This document shows, piece after piece, positions 47,575-57,588 of a stretch of DNA of 64,000 nt. Made by a program: the position numbers and the translations under genes. Origin of the DNA: Corythucha ciliata (taxonomy: Eukaryota; Arthropoda; Insecta; Hemiptera; Tingidae); NCBI GenBank assembly GCA_038030265.1, contig CM075941.1:44020164-44084163 (forward strand), written 5' to 3'. The notes under the pieces are model-generated. The model saw only the letters and a list, made by a program, of their open reading frames with translations. It made no database searches and was not told where the DNA came from. How positions within the stretch are numbered: the stretch's first letter is position 1; each line of letters starts with the position of its first letter.

Positions 47575-48850
47575 AGCAACTGTCAAATTGACAGTTTTTA
47601 ACGCCGAAAGTGACAGTGTCTATAGGGCGACATTGGCAGTGTTTCGGGAACGAAATTTACAGTTTTGAACGACGATATTGATAGTTTCTAGTACTCTGAT
47701 GCAAGACCTCGTAATCAAGGTTTGGGATGTTTGCTATGTTGGAGGAAATTGAGATTCCAAGTCAAAATTGTCAGTTCCTGAGGCAAAATTGACAGTATGG
47801 TAAGTCTAAATTGACAGTTTGAAGTAAGACAATCCCAGTTTTGAGGGCGAGAGCACACACTTTACTTTTTTACACGTGATTTATAATTTCTTATCGAAAT
47901 TGACAGTATCCAGGGTGAAATTGGCGAATTCGAGGACGAAATTGACAGTTTATAGGATGAAATTAGGAGTTTTAGGACGACATTGATAGTTTTGACAACG
48001 AAATTTACAATTTCCAGAACAAAATGGACAGTTTCTGAAAGGAATTGACTGTTTCCCGAACAAATGCAAGTTGATAGTTTCCAGGACGAAATTGACAGTT
48101 TTGAATGATTCTTGAACGAAATTGACAGTTTGTACGACGAAATTGACAGTTTCAGGACGAAATTGACAATACTATAGGAAGAAATTGACGGTTTAAAAGA
48201 CGAAATTAACAGTTTCTAGGATGCAATTCACGGTTTGAAGTACAAAATTGAATGTTTCCAGGATGAAATCGTCAGATTTGAACATTTACTTGACAGTTCA
48301 TAGGGCGAAATTGACAGTTTTGATCTACGAAATTGATAGTTTCTAGTACTCGACTGTTTCGGGTGAAGAGGCTTAAAAACCGTCAGTTTCCGAAATCCCT
48401 TGACACAGTTTCTAGGAAGAAATTGGCAGATTCGAGGGCAAAATTGACTTTTGTGGGGCGAAATTGGCAGTTTTAGAATGATATCGATATAGTTTTGACG
48501 ACGAAATTGACCTTCATAAGACAAAATTGACAGTGTTAGATCGATACTGATAGTTTCAACTAGAAATTTAAGTCCTCAGGACGAAATTGACAGTTTATGA
48601 GACGGAATTTGTGAAGGAGCTCAAAAACCTCATGTTGTGAGCACGAGTTGAATTTGCTGCTGAATCTCGAAATCAAGTTTTGTGATATTTTGTTATGTAG
48701 GAGGAAATTGACAGATTCCCAGTCAAGACTGTCAGTTTCTAGGACGAAATTGAGAGTTTTTTAAAGACAAAATTATCAGTTTTAAGGGCGAAATTGACAG
48801 CTCGACCGAAACTGACAGTTGCCAAGGGAGGAATCAAGAAAATCCATGCG
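47575..48850. repeat. Tandem array, 'gacgaaattgacagtttcca' type
   Basis: Dozens of degenerate units of about 18-35 bp around the core GACGAAATTGACAGTTT. Spacing and flanking words vary (TTCCAGGAC, TTTTAGGAC). The array lies in the hAT-like shell. Confidence 0.88.
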
Positions 48851-48854
48851 GTCT

Positions 48855-49760
48855 GAAACCCGAATTCTCGTCAGTGACTGAGTTAGCAATTTTTAGCGGT
48901 TGTCTAGTCGTTTTGGTGACAGTTGGGGTACGAATCGTCAGTTCAGGCATTTTTAAGGCACGAATGGTCAATTTGACCATTATTGGAACGCGAGTGGTCG
49001 TTTTTCAATGCGCAAATCTGTCAGTATAGCCACTGTGGTGGAGGGGGAAGGCGTCTATACGACCAGCAGCCCGTTTTAGGGCTTGTCCAGTCTGTTCTAC
49101 CACTTTCAAGGGACGAATTGTCGTTGTCCCTGACGCTTTCCAAAGAGCGCGAATGACCAAAGTTTGACCATTTTTAGACTGAAACTTTGAAGATTGAAAT
49201 TTTTAAGGCGTTTGGTTATTTCATAGCACGAATCGTCAGTTCAGCTTTTTTGGCCCTTTTCAAGGTGCGAGTCGTCATTTTAGGCATTTCTAAGGCGTGA
49301 ATCGTCATTTTAGTCATTTTTAGGGCGTGAATAGTCCGTTTGACAATTTCCAGGGGACGAATCGTCCGTAAAGTCAATTTTAGGGTGCGAACGGTTAGTT
49401 TAGCAATTTATAAGGCATGAATCGCTAGATTCACCATTTTTCGAAAGGTTCGTACGAGCAAAAATTTGATTTTGGCGCAGTGAAATTGCTTCTGTAGGTC
49501 CAACCAGCAGCAAGTCACATTAGGCATTTTAATGGCATGAATCGTCAGTTAAGGCATTTCCAAGACGCAAACTATTAGTTCTGCTACTTTTAGGGTACAA
49601 ATCGTCTGCATTTTTAGCCATTTTCTAGGCGTGGTGGCTCAGTTTGTCCATTTTTGCACTTACGTATGGAATGGTTCGCCATTTCACTGGCACGAAATAG
49701 CACATTTAGCCATTTTTAGGGTGTGATTTGCCAATCAAGCAATTTTATAGCAATTTATAG
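48855..49760. repeat. Tandem array, 'gaatcgtcagttt..gccatttttaggg' type, left part
   Basis: Degenerate units of about 35-45 bp with GAATCGTCAGTTTAG and CCATTTTTAGGGCG. The same array resumes at 52750 after the LINE, so the LINE split it. The unit word GAATCGTC overlaps the 8-bp target duplication TGAATCGT of the shell. Confidence 0.85.
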
Positions 49761-49769
49761 TATCAAATC

Positions 49770-52676
49770 AAATTAAAAAGTTTATTCAGTCCATGTAGCT
49801 AACGTTCGTCCCCGGGCTGCCGTAAGCTCACTGTCGTTCATCAGAATATTCGCGGGGTAAGGGGAAAATTGAACCAATTGGATGTACTGTTCAACTCGGC
49901 AGATTTCTCCTGTGACGTTTTGTGTCTGAGTGAACATTTTCTGAAGTCGGGGGAATGCCATTTGTACGCAGTGCACAACTTTGTGTACGCATATGTTTTT
50001 TGTCGTGAGCATAAAAGCTGTGGAGGAACTGCCATCTTGGTGCGCGCGAATGTCGGATTTTCAACTTTCGAGGGCGCTGTGAGCCTTTCTGTGGAGTCTC
50101 TGTGCGAACTGTCTGCTATTGTAATAGATAAACATCTAATCATCTGTGTCTATAGACCTCCGGCAGCGGATTTCATCGCTTTCTGTCACCAGTTCGAATT
50201 GTTGCTAGACACAGTGAATAAAGCTAATTTGCGCTCAGTAATTTGTGGTGACTTTAACATCCACTTTGAAAATGCGGACAATAAAGTCATTTTATTTGAC
50301 AACCTGTGTCGGTCCTTCGGGTTCTACAGAACAATAACAAGAAATACGAGGCAGAACGCTTGCATAGATAATATTCTGATCAACTTTACATTAGAGGAAA
50401 CGAGGGTGAAAGACGTGGATTGGGGGCTTTCCGATCACAGCGCTCAGCTCATAGAACTTCGGCTGCCTTCGGTCGAACTCGGAAGGGTAACGTTGGGCAA
50501 AAATCTGTTGAGGCGGTCGTTCTCGGCTGACAATGTCGGATACTTTGCCTGGAATGTTTCAAGGTTTGACTGGTCGGCGTTGTACAACATGACAGATCCC
50601 AACGTCGCCATTGACTACTTCTTGAGTGTTGTCATTTACTTCCGCGACGTTTGCTTTCCACTGAAGTCCTGCTCCAGCGGCTCGAAGGGTAGACTGAGAC
50701 CCTGCGAATGGTACAACGAGGGATTAGGGGTTCTAAAGAGCGAGGTGCTTCGCCTCTATGCCCTTCAGAAGTTCAGTAAATCGGCTGAACAGGTCGCCGC
50801 CTACAGGGAGGTTCACAAAACCTGTAAGGAAAGGTTGCGCTTGGCGCGCCTGGAATATAACGCGAGTCATATCTCCAGTTCCATATGCCCCACAAAGGCA
50901 ACTTGGGAAGTTTTGCGAAGGGAAGGACTAGTTTCCCATAGGTCTAGCGTATCTGTGGCTTCCACCCTGGACTGTCGTGATTTTAGCGAATTCTTTTCTG
51001 GTGTCGTTGAGCGGGTCCTGGAGAACATACATCACTTGTCTAATGAGAAGGCGTGCGGGCCGGCCGTCAAGTTTTCGAAAGAACCAGAAAACGGTTCTCT
51101 CTCTGCCTTCAGGTCTTTATCGGAGAAAGACGTTGTGTCTATCGTGGCAAAGCTTCCGCCCTCACAATCAACGGATATCTATGACGTGTCTCCCAGGCTC
51201 CTTAAATCGTTGATACCTCATATTGTGACTCCGGTGACATTCGTGATGAATCTCTGTCTGGCTCAGGGGGTCTTTCCGTCTTCCTTCAAGATGAGTAAAG
51301 TTGTGCCGATCTTCAAGAAGAAAGGCAATCCAAATGACCCAGGTAGCTGGAGACCAATTTCCATTTGTGTAACATTTTCAAAAATTCTCGAAAGAGCAAT
51401 TAACCTTCAGCTTACAAACTTCCTTGAGGGGGCGGGATGCCTCAGTCCCAGGCAATTTGGCTTTAGGCGGGGGAGAAATACCACGCAAGCAGTTATGGCC
51501 CTAGCTTCACGCATATACATGGCATTCGAAAACAAAGAATACGGGATGGCGACATTCTGTGACCTCTCTCGTGCATTCGATAGTATTTCTCATGAGAAAC
51601 TGATTAATAAGCTATACGCCTATGGAATAAGGGGTTTATCTCTGGATATGCTGAGGGACTATTTGCGGGGGCGGAGCCAGATTGTCTTTTATAACGGAGA
51701 TTCGTCGGGGCCTTCGGAGGTTAGGCATGGAGTTCCTCAGGGATCAATACTCGGGCCTCTCCTGTTTTTGATCATCATAAATGATCTGCCGTCATGGGTC
51801 GACGCATTGGTCACATTGTTCGCCGACGATACAACTATTACTATGTCGGACTCGGATGTTCATAATCTAATGAAGAGGATGAGTGAAGAACTCAATAAGG
51901 TCGAGGCTTGGCTGTTGGGCAACGATTTGTGGCTCAATAAGGAAAAAACTTGTCATCTGGTTTTTGGGTTGAAAGAGTTGACTCCGGCTAAACCGGTTAA
52001 GTTCCTTGGGGTGTGGATAGATGCTAAACTCGACTGGCACCATCATATCGAAGAATTGTCCAAGCGTCTAAATAGAGCTTTATTCGCTCTGAGAAAGCTT
52101 AAGGAATGTGTTCCACTCTCTGGCCTTCTGACGGCATACTTCGGAATCTTCCACAGTCTGCTGGGTTATGGAGTTCTTCTCTGGGGTGGATCACCGAAGG
52201 CGGAGGTTATCTTTACCCTCCAAAAAAAGGCAATCCGAGCCATAATGAACGTTGGCCGTGCGGCCCATTGTCAAGAGTACTTCCGGGATCTTCGAATTCT
52301 CACGCTGGCATCACTTTACGTCCTGGAGTGCGTTTGTTTCGCTCATGCTACGAAGGGAAGTAGTACTACGGTTGGAAGTTCGACTGGTCTGGCCCTTCGT
52401 AACGCCGACAACATAAGGGATCCCTTCTTTAGGCTTAGTAAAACTAAGTCAAGCTTTCTTGGGCGTTCCGTGGGCTTTTACAATAAACTACCGGTTCGTG
52501 TTCGGAGTTTGTCTGCGGATGATTTCCGTAAGACCGTCCGCGAGGTGCTTATGAGAAAGGCCATTTATAAGCATTCAGATTTCTGCTGGGATGATTCCGA
52601 CGACTTGCCTAGTGCAAAATAATCAATTTAGAAATAATATGACGACCAAAGTACTTGCTGTACCACATGGAAATAA

Positions 52677-52706
<30 letters not shown>
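49770..52706 (+). mobile_element. LINE (CR1/jockey-like), 5'-truncated, open RT frame
   Basis: It consists of the endonuclease-RT frame (49803-52622), a short 3' UTR and a (TTA)n tail at about 52679-52706, the microsatellite-type tail of CR1/L2/I-like elements. The 5' end begins almost exactly at the endonuclease fold, with no ORF1, so the copy is truncated. It inserted in a minisatellite array. The open frame indicates recent insertion. Confidence 0.88.
49803..52622 (+). CDS. LINE ORF2: AP-type endonuclease plus reverse transcriptase
   Basis: 939 codons open without a stop after the TAA at 49800. The first in-frame ATG comes only well inside the protein, at YNMTDPN, so the natural start is missing. 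Endonuclease marks: HQNIRGVRGKL (49839 on), SEHFL, GGTAILVR, YRPP, CGDFNIHF, SDHSAQL. Reverse transcriptase marks: VVPIFKKKG, SWRPIS, CDLSRAFDSISH, GVPQGSILGPLLF, and catalytic FADDT near 51825. The C-terminal part has the LINE-typical LQKKAIRAI region. The product would nick DNA and prime reverse transcription on it. All catalytic motifs look intact, so only the 5' end is lost. The exact clade is uncertain. Confidence 0.92.
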   Translation, partial: RSSPGCRKLTVVHQNIRGVRGKLNQLDVLFNSADFSCDVLCLSEHFLKSGECHLYAVHNFVYAYVFCREHKSCGGTAILVRANVGFSTFEGAVSLSVESLCELSAIVIDKHLIICVYRPPAADFIAFCHQFELLLDTVNKANLRSVICGDFNIHFENADNKVILFDNLCRSFGFYRTITRNTRQNACIDNILINFTLEETRVKDVDWGLSDHSAQLIELRLPSVELGRVTLGKNLLRRSFSADNVGYFAWNVSRFDWSALYNMTDPNVAIDYFLSVVIYFRDVCFPLKSCSSGSKGRLRPCEWYNEGLGVLKSEVLRLYALQKFSKSAEQVAAYREVHKTCKERLRLARLEYNASHISSSICPTKATWEVLRREGLVSHRSSVSVASTLDCRDFSEFFSGVVERVLENIHHLSNEKACGPAVKFSKEPENGSLSAFRSLSEKDVVSIVAKLPPSQSTDIYDVSPRLLKSLIPHIVTPVTFVMNLCLAQGVFPSSFKMSKVVPIFKKKGNPNDPGSWRPISICVTFSKILERAINLQLTNFLEGAGCLSPRQFGFRRGRNTTQAVMALASRIYMAFENKEYGMATFCDLSRAFDSISHEKLINKLYAYGIRGLSLDMLRDYLRGRSQIVFYNGDSSGPSEVRHGVPQGSILGPLLFLIIINDLPSWVDALVTLFADDTTITMSDSDVHNLMKRMSEELNKVEAWLLGNDLWLNKEKTCHLVFGLKELTPAKPVKFLGVWIDAKLDWHHHIEELSKRLNRALFALRKLKECVPLSGLLTAYFGIFHSLLGYGVLLWGGSPKAEVIFTLQKKAIRAIMNVGRAAHCQEYFRDLRILTLASLYVLECVCFAHATKGSSTTVGSSTGLALRNADNIRDPFFRLSKTKSSFLGRSVGFYNKLPVRVRSLSADDFRKTVREVLMRKAIYKHSDFCWDDSDDLPSAK

Positions 52707-52707
<1 letters not shown>

Positions 52708-52749
52708 GTCGGTGGCGGTGGGAGGGGTTCGGTGAGGACGGCTCATGCT

Positions 52750-53395
52750 CGGTGCGCAATCGCAAGTGGTCAGTTTATCGCTTGAAGGGCGGGGGTTTCG
52801 CCACTTATGGGGTGCGAATGGTCAGCTTGCCATTTCTAGACCGCAAATTGTCAGTATAGTCATTTATAGAGAGTGAGTAGCCAGTGTGATATTTTCAGTG
52901 CATGAATCGTCAGTTTTTCCATTTTCAGGGTTCGTAAAGTCTATTGGGTCATTTATAATAAGCGCGAATCGTCAGTTTTGCTTTTTTAAGTACGCTATTT
53001 GTCCCCTCTATTAGTCAGTTTGGGTATTCTTGGCACTCAAATGGTTGATTTTGGAATATTCAGGGCAGGAATTGTCTGCTTAGGGATTAGCGGAGCGTGA
53101 ATCGTTAGTTTGCCCATTTTTAGAGCGCGTTACGTCTGCTTGGCCACTTTTTTAGAGCGGGAATCTCTAGTTTTAGCTATTTGTAGCTCGCGAATGGAAG
53201 ATTTAGCCAGTTTCATAGCGGGATTCATCATCTTTTCATGCATTTTCAGGGCTGCACGAACCGTCAGTCTAGCCACTTTTAGACTGCATGAAGTCCGCTG
53301 GGCTTTTTTTTAGAGCGGTAATTGCCAGTTTGGCCATTTCTAAGGCGTTTTAAGGTGGGAATAGGCAGTGAATTCATAGCAAGCCATTTTTACTA
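52750..53395. repeat. Tandem array, 'gaatcgtcagttt' type, right part
   Basis: Continuation of 48855-49760 on the other side of the LINE, with the same words (GAATCGTCAGTTT, GCCATTTTTAGAG). Short frames in it are by-products. Confidence 0.82.
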
Positions 53396-53479
53396 GAGCG
53401 AGGGACACAATTTCATAAGCCTCCCCCTTGACTAAATCTTGGATTCGCGTCTGGACCCTGCGATATTTTGTTTTTAAAA

Positions 53480-53900
53480 ACAGCCAAAGCCATGAAATTT
53501 CTCTTTAAAATGAGCCAGTACGCTCATTTATCCTTTAAAAAGGTGTGAAATCCCGTTAAATTGGCTTGTCTTAATGCCTCCCTGCCCCCACGAAATTGGT
53601 TTCTGACGTACAAAATCCGCGAAACTTGGTCTCAAAAACTGCCAAACCGTCAAAATTTGGTTACTGAAGTAGCCAAAACCACGAAATTGGGTTTTGCGGT
53701 GTGTTCATCAATCCGTGATATTTGGACGTCGAAAGGGTCTAATGAGCGGAATTGCATTCATGAAGAGTCAACCCGGTGCAAATTGGCTTTTTAGGGAGTC
53801 AATTCTGTGACATTGGCTTTTTGAGCGAGAAAAACTTTTGAAATTCGTTCTGAGAGCAATAATTCACAAAATTTGGAATTTTACTTGATCAGCGAAAGTG
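53480..53900. repeat. Loose repeats, 'cacgaaattggttt' type
   Basis: Degenerate units with GAAATTGG and TTTTT words at about 40-60-bp spacing, similar to the loose text at 13.3-14.6 and 31.2-32.0 kb. They form the right end of the hAT-like shell. Confidence 0.65.
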
Positions 53901-53970
53901 GGAGGGGGATCATGAGCTCAGGGCTAAGCCCCTCTAAACATTTTACCTTAAATCCGCCCCTGTGAATCGT

Positions 53971-54784
53971 TCTGCAGTGATTGCATTGTGAATGATTTTA
54001 ATGTCGCAGGTCTCTTCGCGATGAAGTGGTAGAATTCAAATGCCTCCCTCCCTCTCGCTCGCCCTTCTCGTTTTCCGATTCATGAAGAAAAAAAAAAATG
54101 GTGGGGCGTCGGGTTGGTCTAAGATCGATAAACCCGCAAAGGTGTTCTACAATTTATTCGAATGCGGAGATTTTTTTGTCTGCATCAATGGTGAGGGGGG
54201 GATCTTCTTAAAGAGCGTGACAATCACATGCTCATTATAACAGCATATGGATGTGTAACGCTAGGAGTAATTTCACTTCCTCCCACGTACAGATAGACGA
54301 ATTAAGCGTTTTCTTGCGCCCCCTTCCCCCAATCGGTCTATATGATTAATTGTACAATTGTTTATTTCTTCATTAAAGAATTTGTGCGTTTTATGATTAC
54401 CGCTGTTTCTTTTGTAGTATAGAAGAAATTCACATATAAGCTAGCGAGTTTGCGAATATTTGGAACTCGTAAGCAAAGCAGAAAGTTGCGCTATTAAGCC
54501 TGCAAAGTGCCCGAGACCTTAAAAGAGAACAAAAAAACGTTGAAAAATGTTGGGGAAAAGAACAAGAAAAAAAAAAAAAAAAAAAAAATCGGTGGTCCAT
54601 TGGGTCAGGTCTGAAACGCGTCCGAGGAAACCGGATCAATGGTCTAAAGGCGTGAGTAGGGGGTAAGGGGTGCAAAGAGAAGAGAACGAAGCGAGCGCAG
54701 ATAGTGTGTGCGCAGACGAGGGCGAAGGAGAACAACTCGAGGATTTGTTGTTTTTTTGTTTCGTTAAAAGAGAAGACCCTCCGA
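53971..54784. other. Upstream region of the MADF-BESS gene
   Basis: No exon recognised. It holds a run of about 20 A (54568-54588). The 5' UTR and promoter of the next gene probably lie in the last few hundred bases. Confidence 0.45.
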
Positions 54785-56256
54785 ATGGACGTCGTAAAGC
54801 TAATTCGCGGAGTCAAATGCCGCGAACCACTTTGGGATCGAAAACACGCTTATTACCATGACAGAACCGTGACAATGGCCCTTTGGGACGACGTCGCGTT
54901 TTCCCTGGGAGTGGATTGTGAGTATAACGCGTTTTTTGATGGGCGCTTAATTTGCATGTGTGTCGGGCGTACATGGTGTCCTCGTAAAGGTTGCAAACAG
55001 ACCGCCCTCATCATGCAGAGCAGACGGTGTCTGTCTGAATCATGCGTGTTTACATAACGGTGGTATTATTGGAGTGGGAAGGGTGGTGTAGAGGGAGGAA
55101 ATAGCTTTCCCTTTCCTTCACTCTTCACCCTCTCCTTCACCACGTTCGCGTCCTTGCGAAGGCCTTTCCATTATATCACTTTCTATGTGTCTGATCCGGA
55201 GGCGTGACAAACTGACGTATCATTCCCATTCATAAGTTTCTACCCTTGACGCCCTTTGCCCTTCAAACTTATGAAGGTGAAATTTGTTTGGTGCCAATAT
55301 TATACAACTCCTTTTGAGATAAGTTAGCTAAAAAATGCCCTTAACGCCTCATCCTCCCTTTACTATTTAAAATGTTGTGTTTTAATTAATTCCAATGGCT
55401 TGAAAATCAGTATTTTGAAAACCGGAAAACCAGAGCCTAAGAGAACTCCTCTATGAGACTCAATCCGGTAGGGTCTCGGTGGACGTGAAAAACGTTTAAG
55501 GAAAATGACTGTAGAACGCTTTCGCATGCTTCATTTTTACCATCACGATATGGGGCGAATTGAATTTGTGACGATAAATTGTGTTCAATTTTTTGGTGGG
55601 TTTCAGCCGAAACTGCTCGGACAAAGTGGAAAGGACTCCGCGACACATTTCGCGGTGAGCTTAGGAAATTACACAGAACGATGATCGGTGGCAAGCCTCG
55701 AAAGTCGACCAATTGGGAGTATTTTGACGAAATGCTCTTCGTCAAAGAGCAAATCTACTCGAATAAACGCCACCTTGAAGAGCTTATGAACCATAAAAAC
55801 AAGGCGTCGCCGCCAGTTCGGCCGGTCAACGGTAGTCCCCTGGCTCTCTTAAAAAGCCAGTCGGAGTCGTCGTCTTCAACGGGTGACGACACTTCGTCTC
55901 ATCGTCAAACCGATGACTCGTCCTCCTCGTCCAGTGACGACGCCGCCGACGGTTTGGATTTGACGACAACGAAAACGACGTCAGCTCGACCGACCCAACC
56001 ACAGCAGAAATCCTCCACAAACACCACCACCACGTCGTCAACTGGCAGTGACGATGGAACAATTAGCAAAGACTCCAGCGTCCCACCCTCACATAAAAGG
56101 CAGCGTGACGTTGAAGACGACGAGGATTTTAATTTTCTGATGAGCCTCCTGCCACAGCTTAGATGTTTACCCACATCGAGGAACCTGCTGGTTCGCTTAA
56201 AAATGCAGGAAGTGCTCTACAATGAGATAATGGCGTCACAGAACGTTTATTCTTAG
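54785..56256 (+). CDS. MADF-BESS domain protein (Adf1-type DNA-binding factor)
   Basis: Two exons, 54785-54917 and 55607-56256 (783 nt, 260 residues), joined at a Ser codon with GT/AG sites. The MADF domain covers residues about 3-95: VKLIRGV, PLWDRKH, ALWDDVAFSLGV, KWKGLRDTFRGELRK. A Ser/Thr/Asp-rich low-complexity linker follows (about 120-200), then a basic word KRQRD, an acidic patch, and a C-terminal BESS motif (about 218-255: FNFLMSLLPQL to RLKMQEVLYNEI). Such proteins bind DNA through MADF and interact through BESS; they are numerous in arthropods and act in the nucleus. Target genes are unknown. The ATG at 54785 leads directly into the MADF fold. AATAAA occurs at 56306-56311. Confidence 0.9.
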
Positions 56257-56305
56257 AATTTTAATTTGTTTCTCAGTGGAAAAAGACGATTTGATTCAAC
56301 GAATC

Positions 56306-56311
56306 AATAAA
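56306..56311 (+). promoter_or_regulatory. Poly(A) signal of the MADF-BESS gene
   Basis: AATAAA about 50 nt after the stop codon, in a T-rich context. Confidence 0.7.
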
Positions 56312-56476
56312 AATACTCTTTTTGTTAGTTGTTAGTGCGCACGTTCAGATAATTTCAGCGGGAAGAAATTCGATTTGTTTAGAGTGGCGCAGTCCAGAAG
56401 GTTTCGCAACTGTAAACGCCCGTGATAAGTTTGATAGCAATTTAGTCAATAAAAACAATCATTTTACTTTGGAAAA

Positions 56477-56783
56477 ATGAAAAAAATCAGCCAAATTCAC
56501 TGGAGGACGAATATCATTTTAGCGTCAAGGTAACACAATAAAATCAGGCTCAGCCTTAATGCTGTCATGGACCCATCGTTCTGCTCACTTTAGGGACGTT
56601 TCCAAAGTCATGGAACCGATAGTGTTCGTCGAGCTGGTTATGGACGACGGAGCTATCGAGTCCTTTGAAGTTCCTCAGTCAAAATTTCACGATTTGAGGC
56701 AAAATGTTGCTCTGCTGATCAGAGAGGCTGACGATGTAAAGAGGAAGGGTTCCAATATTGTTAGGCTCATGGAGTCTCAATGA
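56477..56783 (+). CDS. COMM domain-containing protein, short (COMMD5-like sequence)
   Basis: Two exons, 56477-56529 and 56594-56783 (243 nt, 80 residues), separated by a 64-bp GT/AG intron. The join makes IHWRTNIILASRDVSKVMEP, which restores the start of the COMM domain; the rest has FVELVMDDG, SFEVPQSKFHDLRQNVALLIRE, closest in pattern to COMMD5. COMMD proteins form a ring in the Commander complex for endosomal recycling. The protein is COMM-only: the N-terminal helical domain of most COMMDs (about 200 residues in all) is absent. An in-frame stop at 56450 precedes the ATG, and the previous gene ends at 56256, so there is little room for earlier exons. Either it is a COMMD6-like short protein, or N-terminal exons lie upstream of or within the MADF-BESS gene. 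AATAAA is at 56848-56853. Confidence 0.78.
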
Positions 56784-56847
56784 AACTAAAACTTGGGGGG
56801 TTTTTATTGTATTATTTTCGTGATAAACAGTTTTTTGTACATTTTTC

Positions 56848-56853
56848 AATAAA
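56848..56853 (+). promoter_or_regulatory. Poly(A) signal of the COMMD gene
   Basis: AATAAA 65 nt past the stop codon, followed by a GT/T-rich stretch. It separates the COMMD gene from ANAPC15, which starts only 155 nt later. Confidence 0.7.
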
Positions 56854-57007
56854 ATTGTGTCGTTATTCGTTACGTTTCAACTACAGCCTTTTTGCGGGTA
56901 GTAACTGTAACCTTCTGGTATCGCCTAATCTCTTGACTCTTGATAACGTCCCCCAAACATCAAACTTGGCTAAAGTGTGTGCTGTGAAGTGCTTCCGAAT
57001 TAGCGTC

Positions 57008-57545
57008 ATGACCCTGCCAATATTTCCAAATTTTACCCCAAGAATCGTCGATCCTCTGTGGTTTAACACTGACCGACTGTCCAACGATGAGTCCGAGCTC
57101 CTTCAACTCGAACACGAGTACAAAACTTGGGTATGCACGCTCAAATGCGGTACATTTTAGTGCCTCTGGTGTAATTTTTAATCAATATTTCGTTTTCGTA
57201 GCTTAATAAAATCACCCAAAAAGACGCCGACGTGATTCCAATCGGCAAGACAGCGACAGAGGTAAGATGACCTTCCGTCCCCCCTGTACGACATACCGTG
57301 GCTTCGGTTAATTGTGAACTTATTGTAACAGCGAGAAGAAGAGGATGATGACGACGAGGATGAGGAAGACTCGAATGACGATGAAGAAAGTGAATCTCAG
57401 GAAGAGGAAGACGAGGACATGGAGGTGGACGTTTCCTTACCGGGGGAACCGGGTCCTCAGTAAGTGTCCGGCCCATTCGGAATTGTAGGATGGGGAAGAG
57501 ACTTGATGTTTTTCTGTTTCAGGGTGGATACGTAGCGATGCGTCG
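57008..57545 (+). CDS. ANAPC15: Anaphase-promoting complex subunit 15
   Basis: Four exons: 57008-57130, 57202-57261, 57332-57459, 57533-57545 (324 nt, 107 residues), with introns of 71, 70 and 73 bp and GT/AG sites. APC15 is a small APC/C subunit that promotes turnover of the mitotic checkpoint complex bound to Cdc20. Family marks: N-terminal LFP-like IFPNFTPRIVDPLWFNTDR, an acidic-aromatic helix with ELLQLEHEYKTWL, the invariant DADVIPIGK (family form D..L/VPIGK), and a long Glu/Asp tail (residues about 62-95). Length is close to the 121 residues of the human protein. The start codon lies in GCGTCATGA, at the family's usual position. The last exon contributes only three residues (VDT). AATAAA is at 57583-57588. 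Confidence 0.93.
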
Positions 57546-57582
57546 GAATCTTACGTCTCGTGGTAATTAACTAATAAACTTA

Positions 57583-57588
57583 CGTGCT
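57583..57588 (+). promoter_or_regulatory. Poly(A) signal of ANAPC15
   Basis: AATAAA 38 nt after the stop codon. Confidence 0.7.

Larger units (their letters stand above)
47481..53962. mobile_element. Array-carrying hAT-like element, 6.5 kb with inserted LINE
   Basis: The ends are CATTGGCGGATTTAAGG and, inverted, CAGGGGCGGATTTAAGG. The flanking 8-mers are identical: TGAATCGT at 47473-47480 and at 53963-53970. This is a perfect hAT-type target duplication. Inside are three kinds of minisatellite (47575-48850, 48855-49760 with 52750-53395, and 53480-53900) and one LINE (49770-52706). Without the LINE the element would be about 3.5 kb. No transposase is recognised. Confidence 0.87.

Noticed and set aside
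50977..52363. Short frames overlapping the LINE ORF
   Set aside because: They are out-of-phase readings of the endonuclease-RT frame.
55437..56174. Minus-strand frames of about 80-100 codons opposite the MADF-BESS gene
   Set aside because: They are antisense shadows of its Ser/Asp-rich linker and exon 2.
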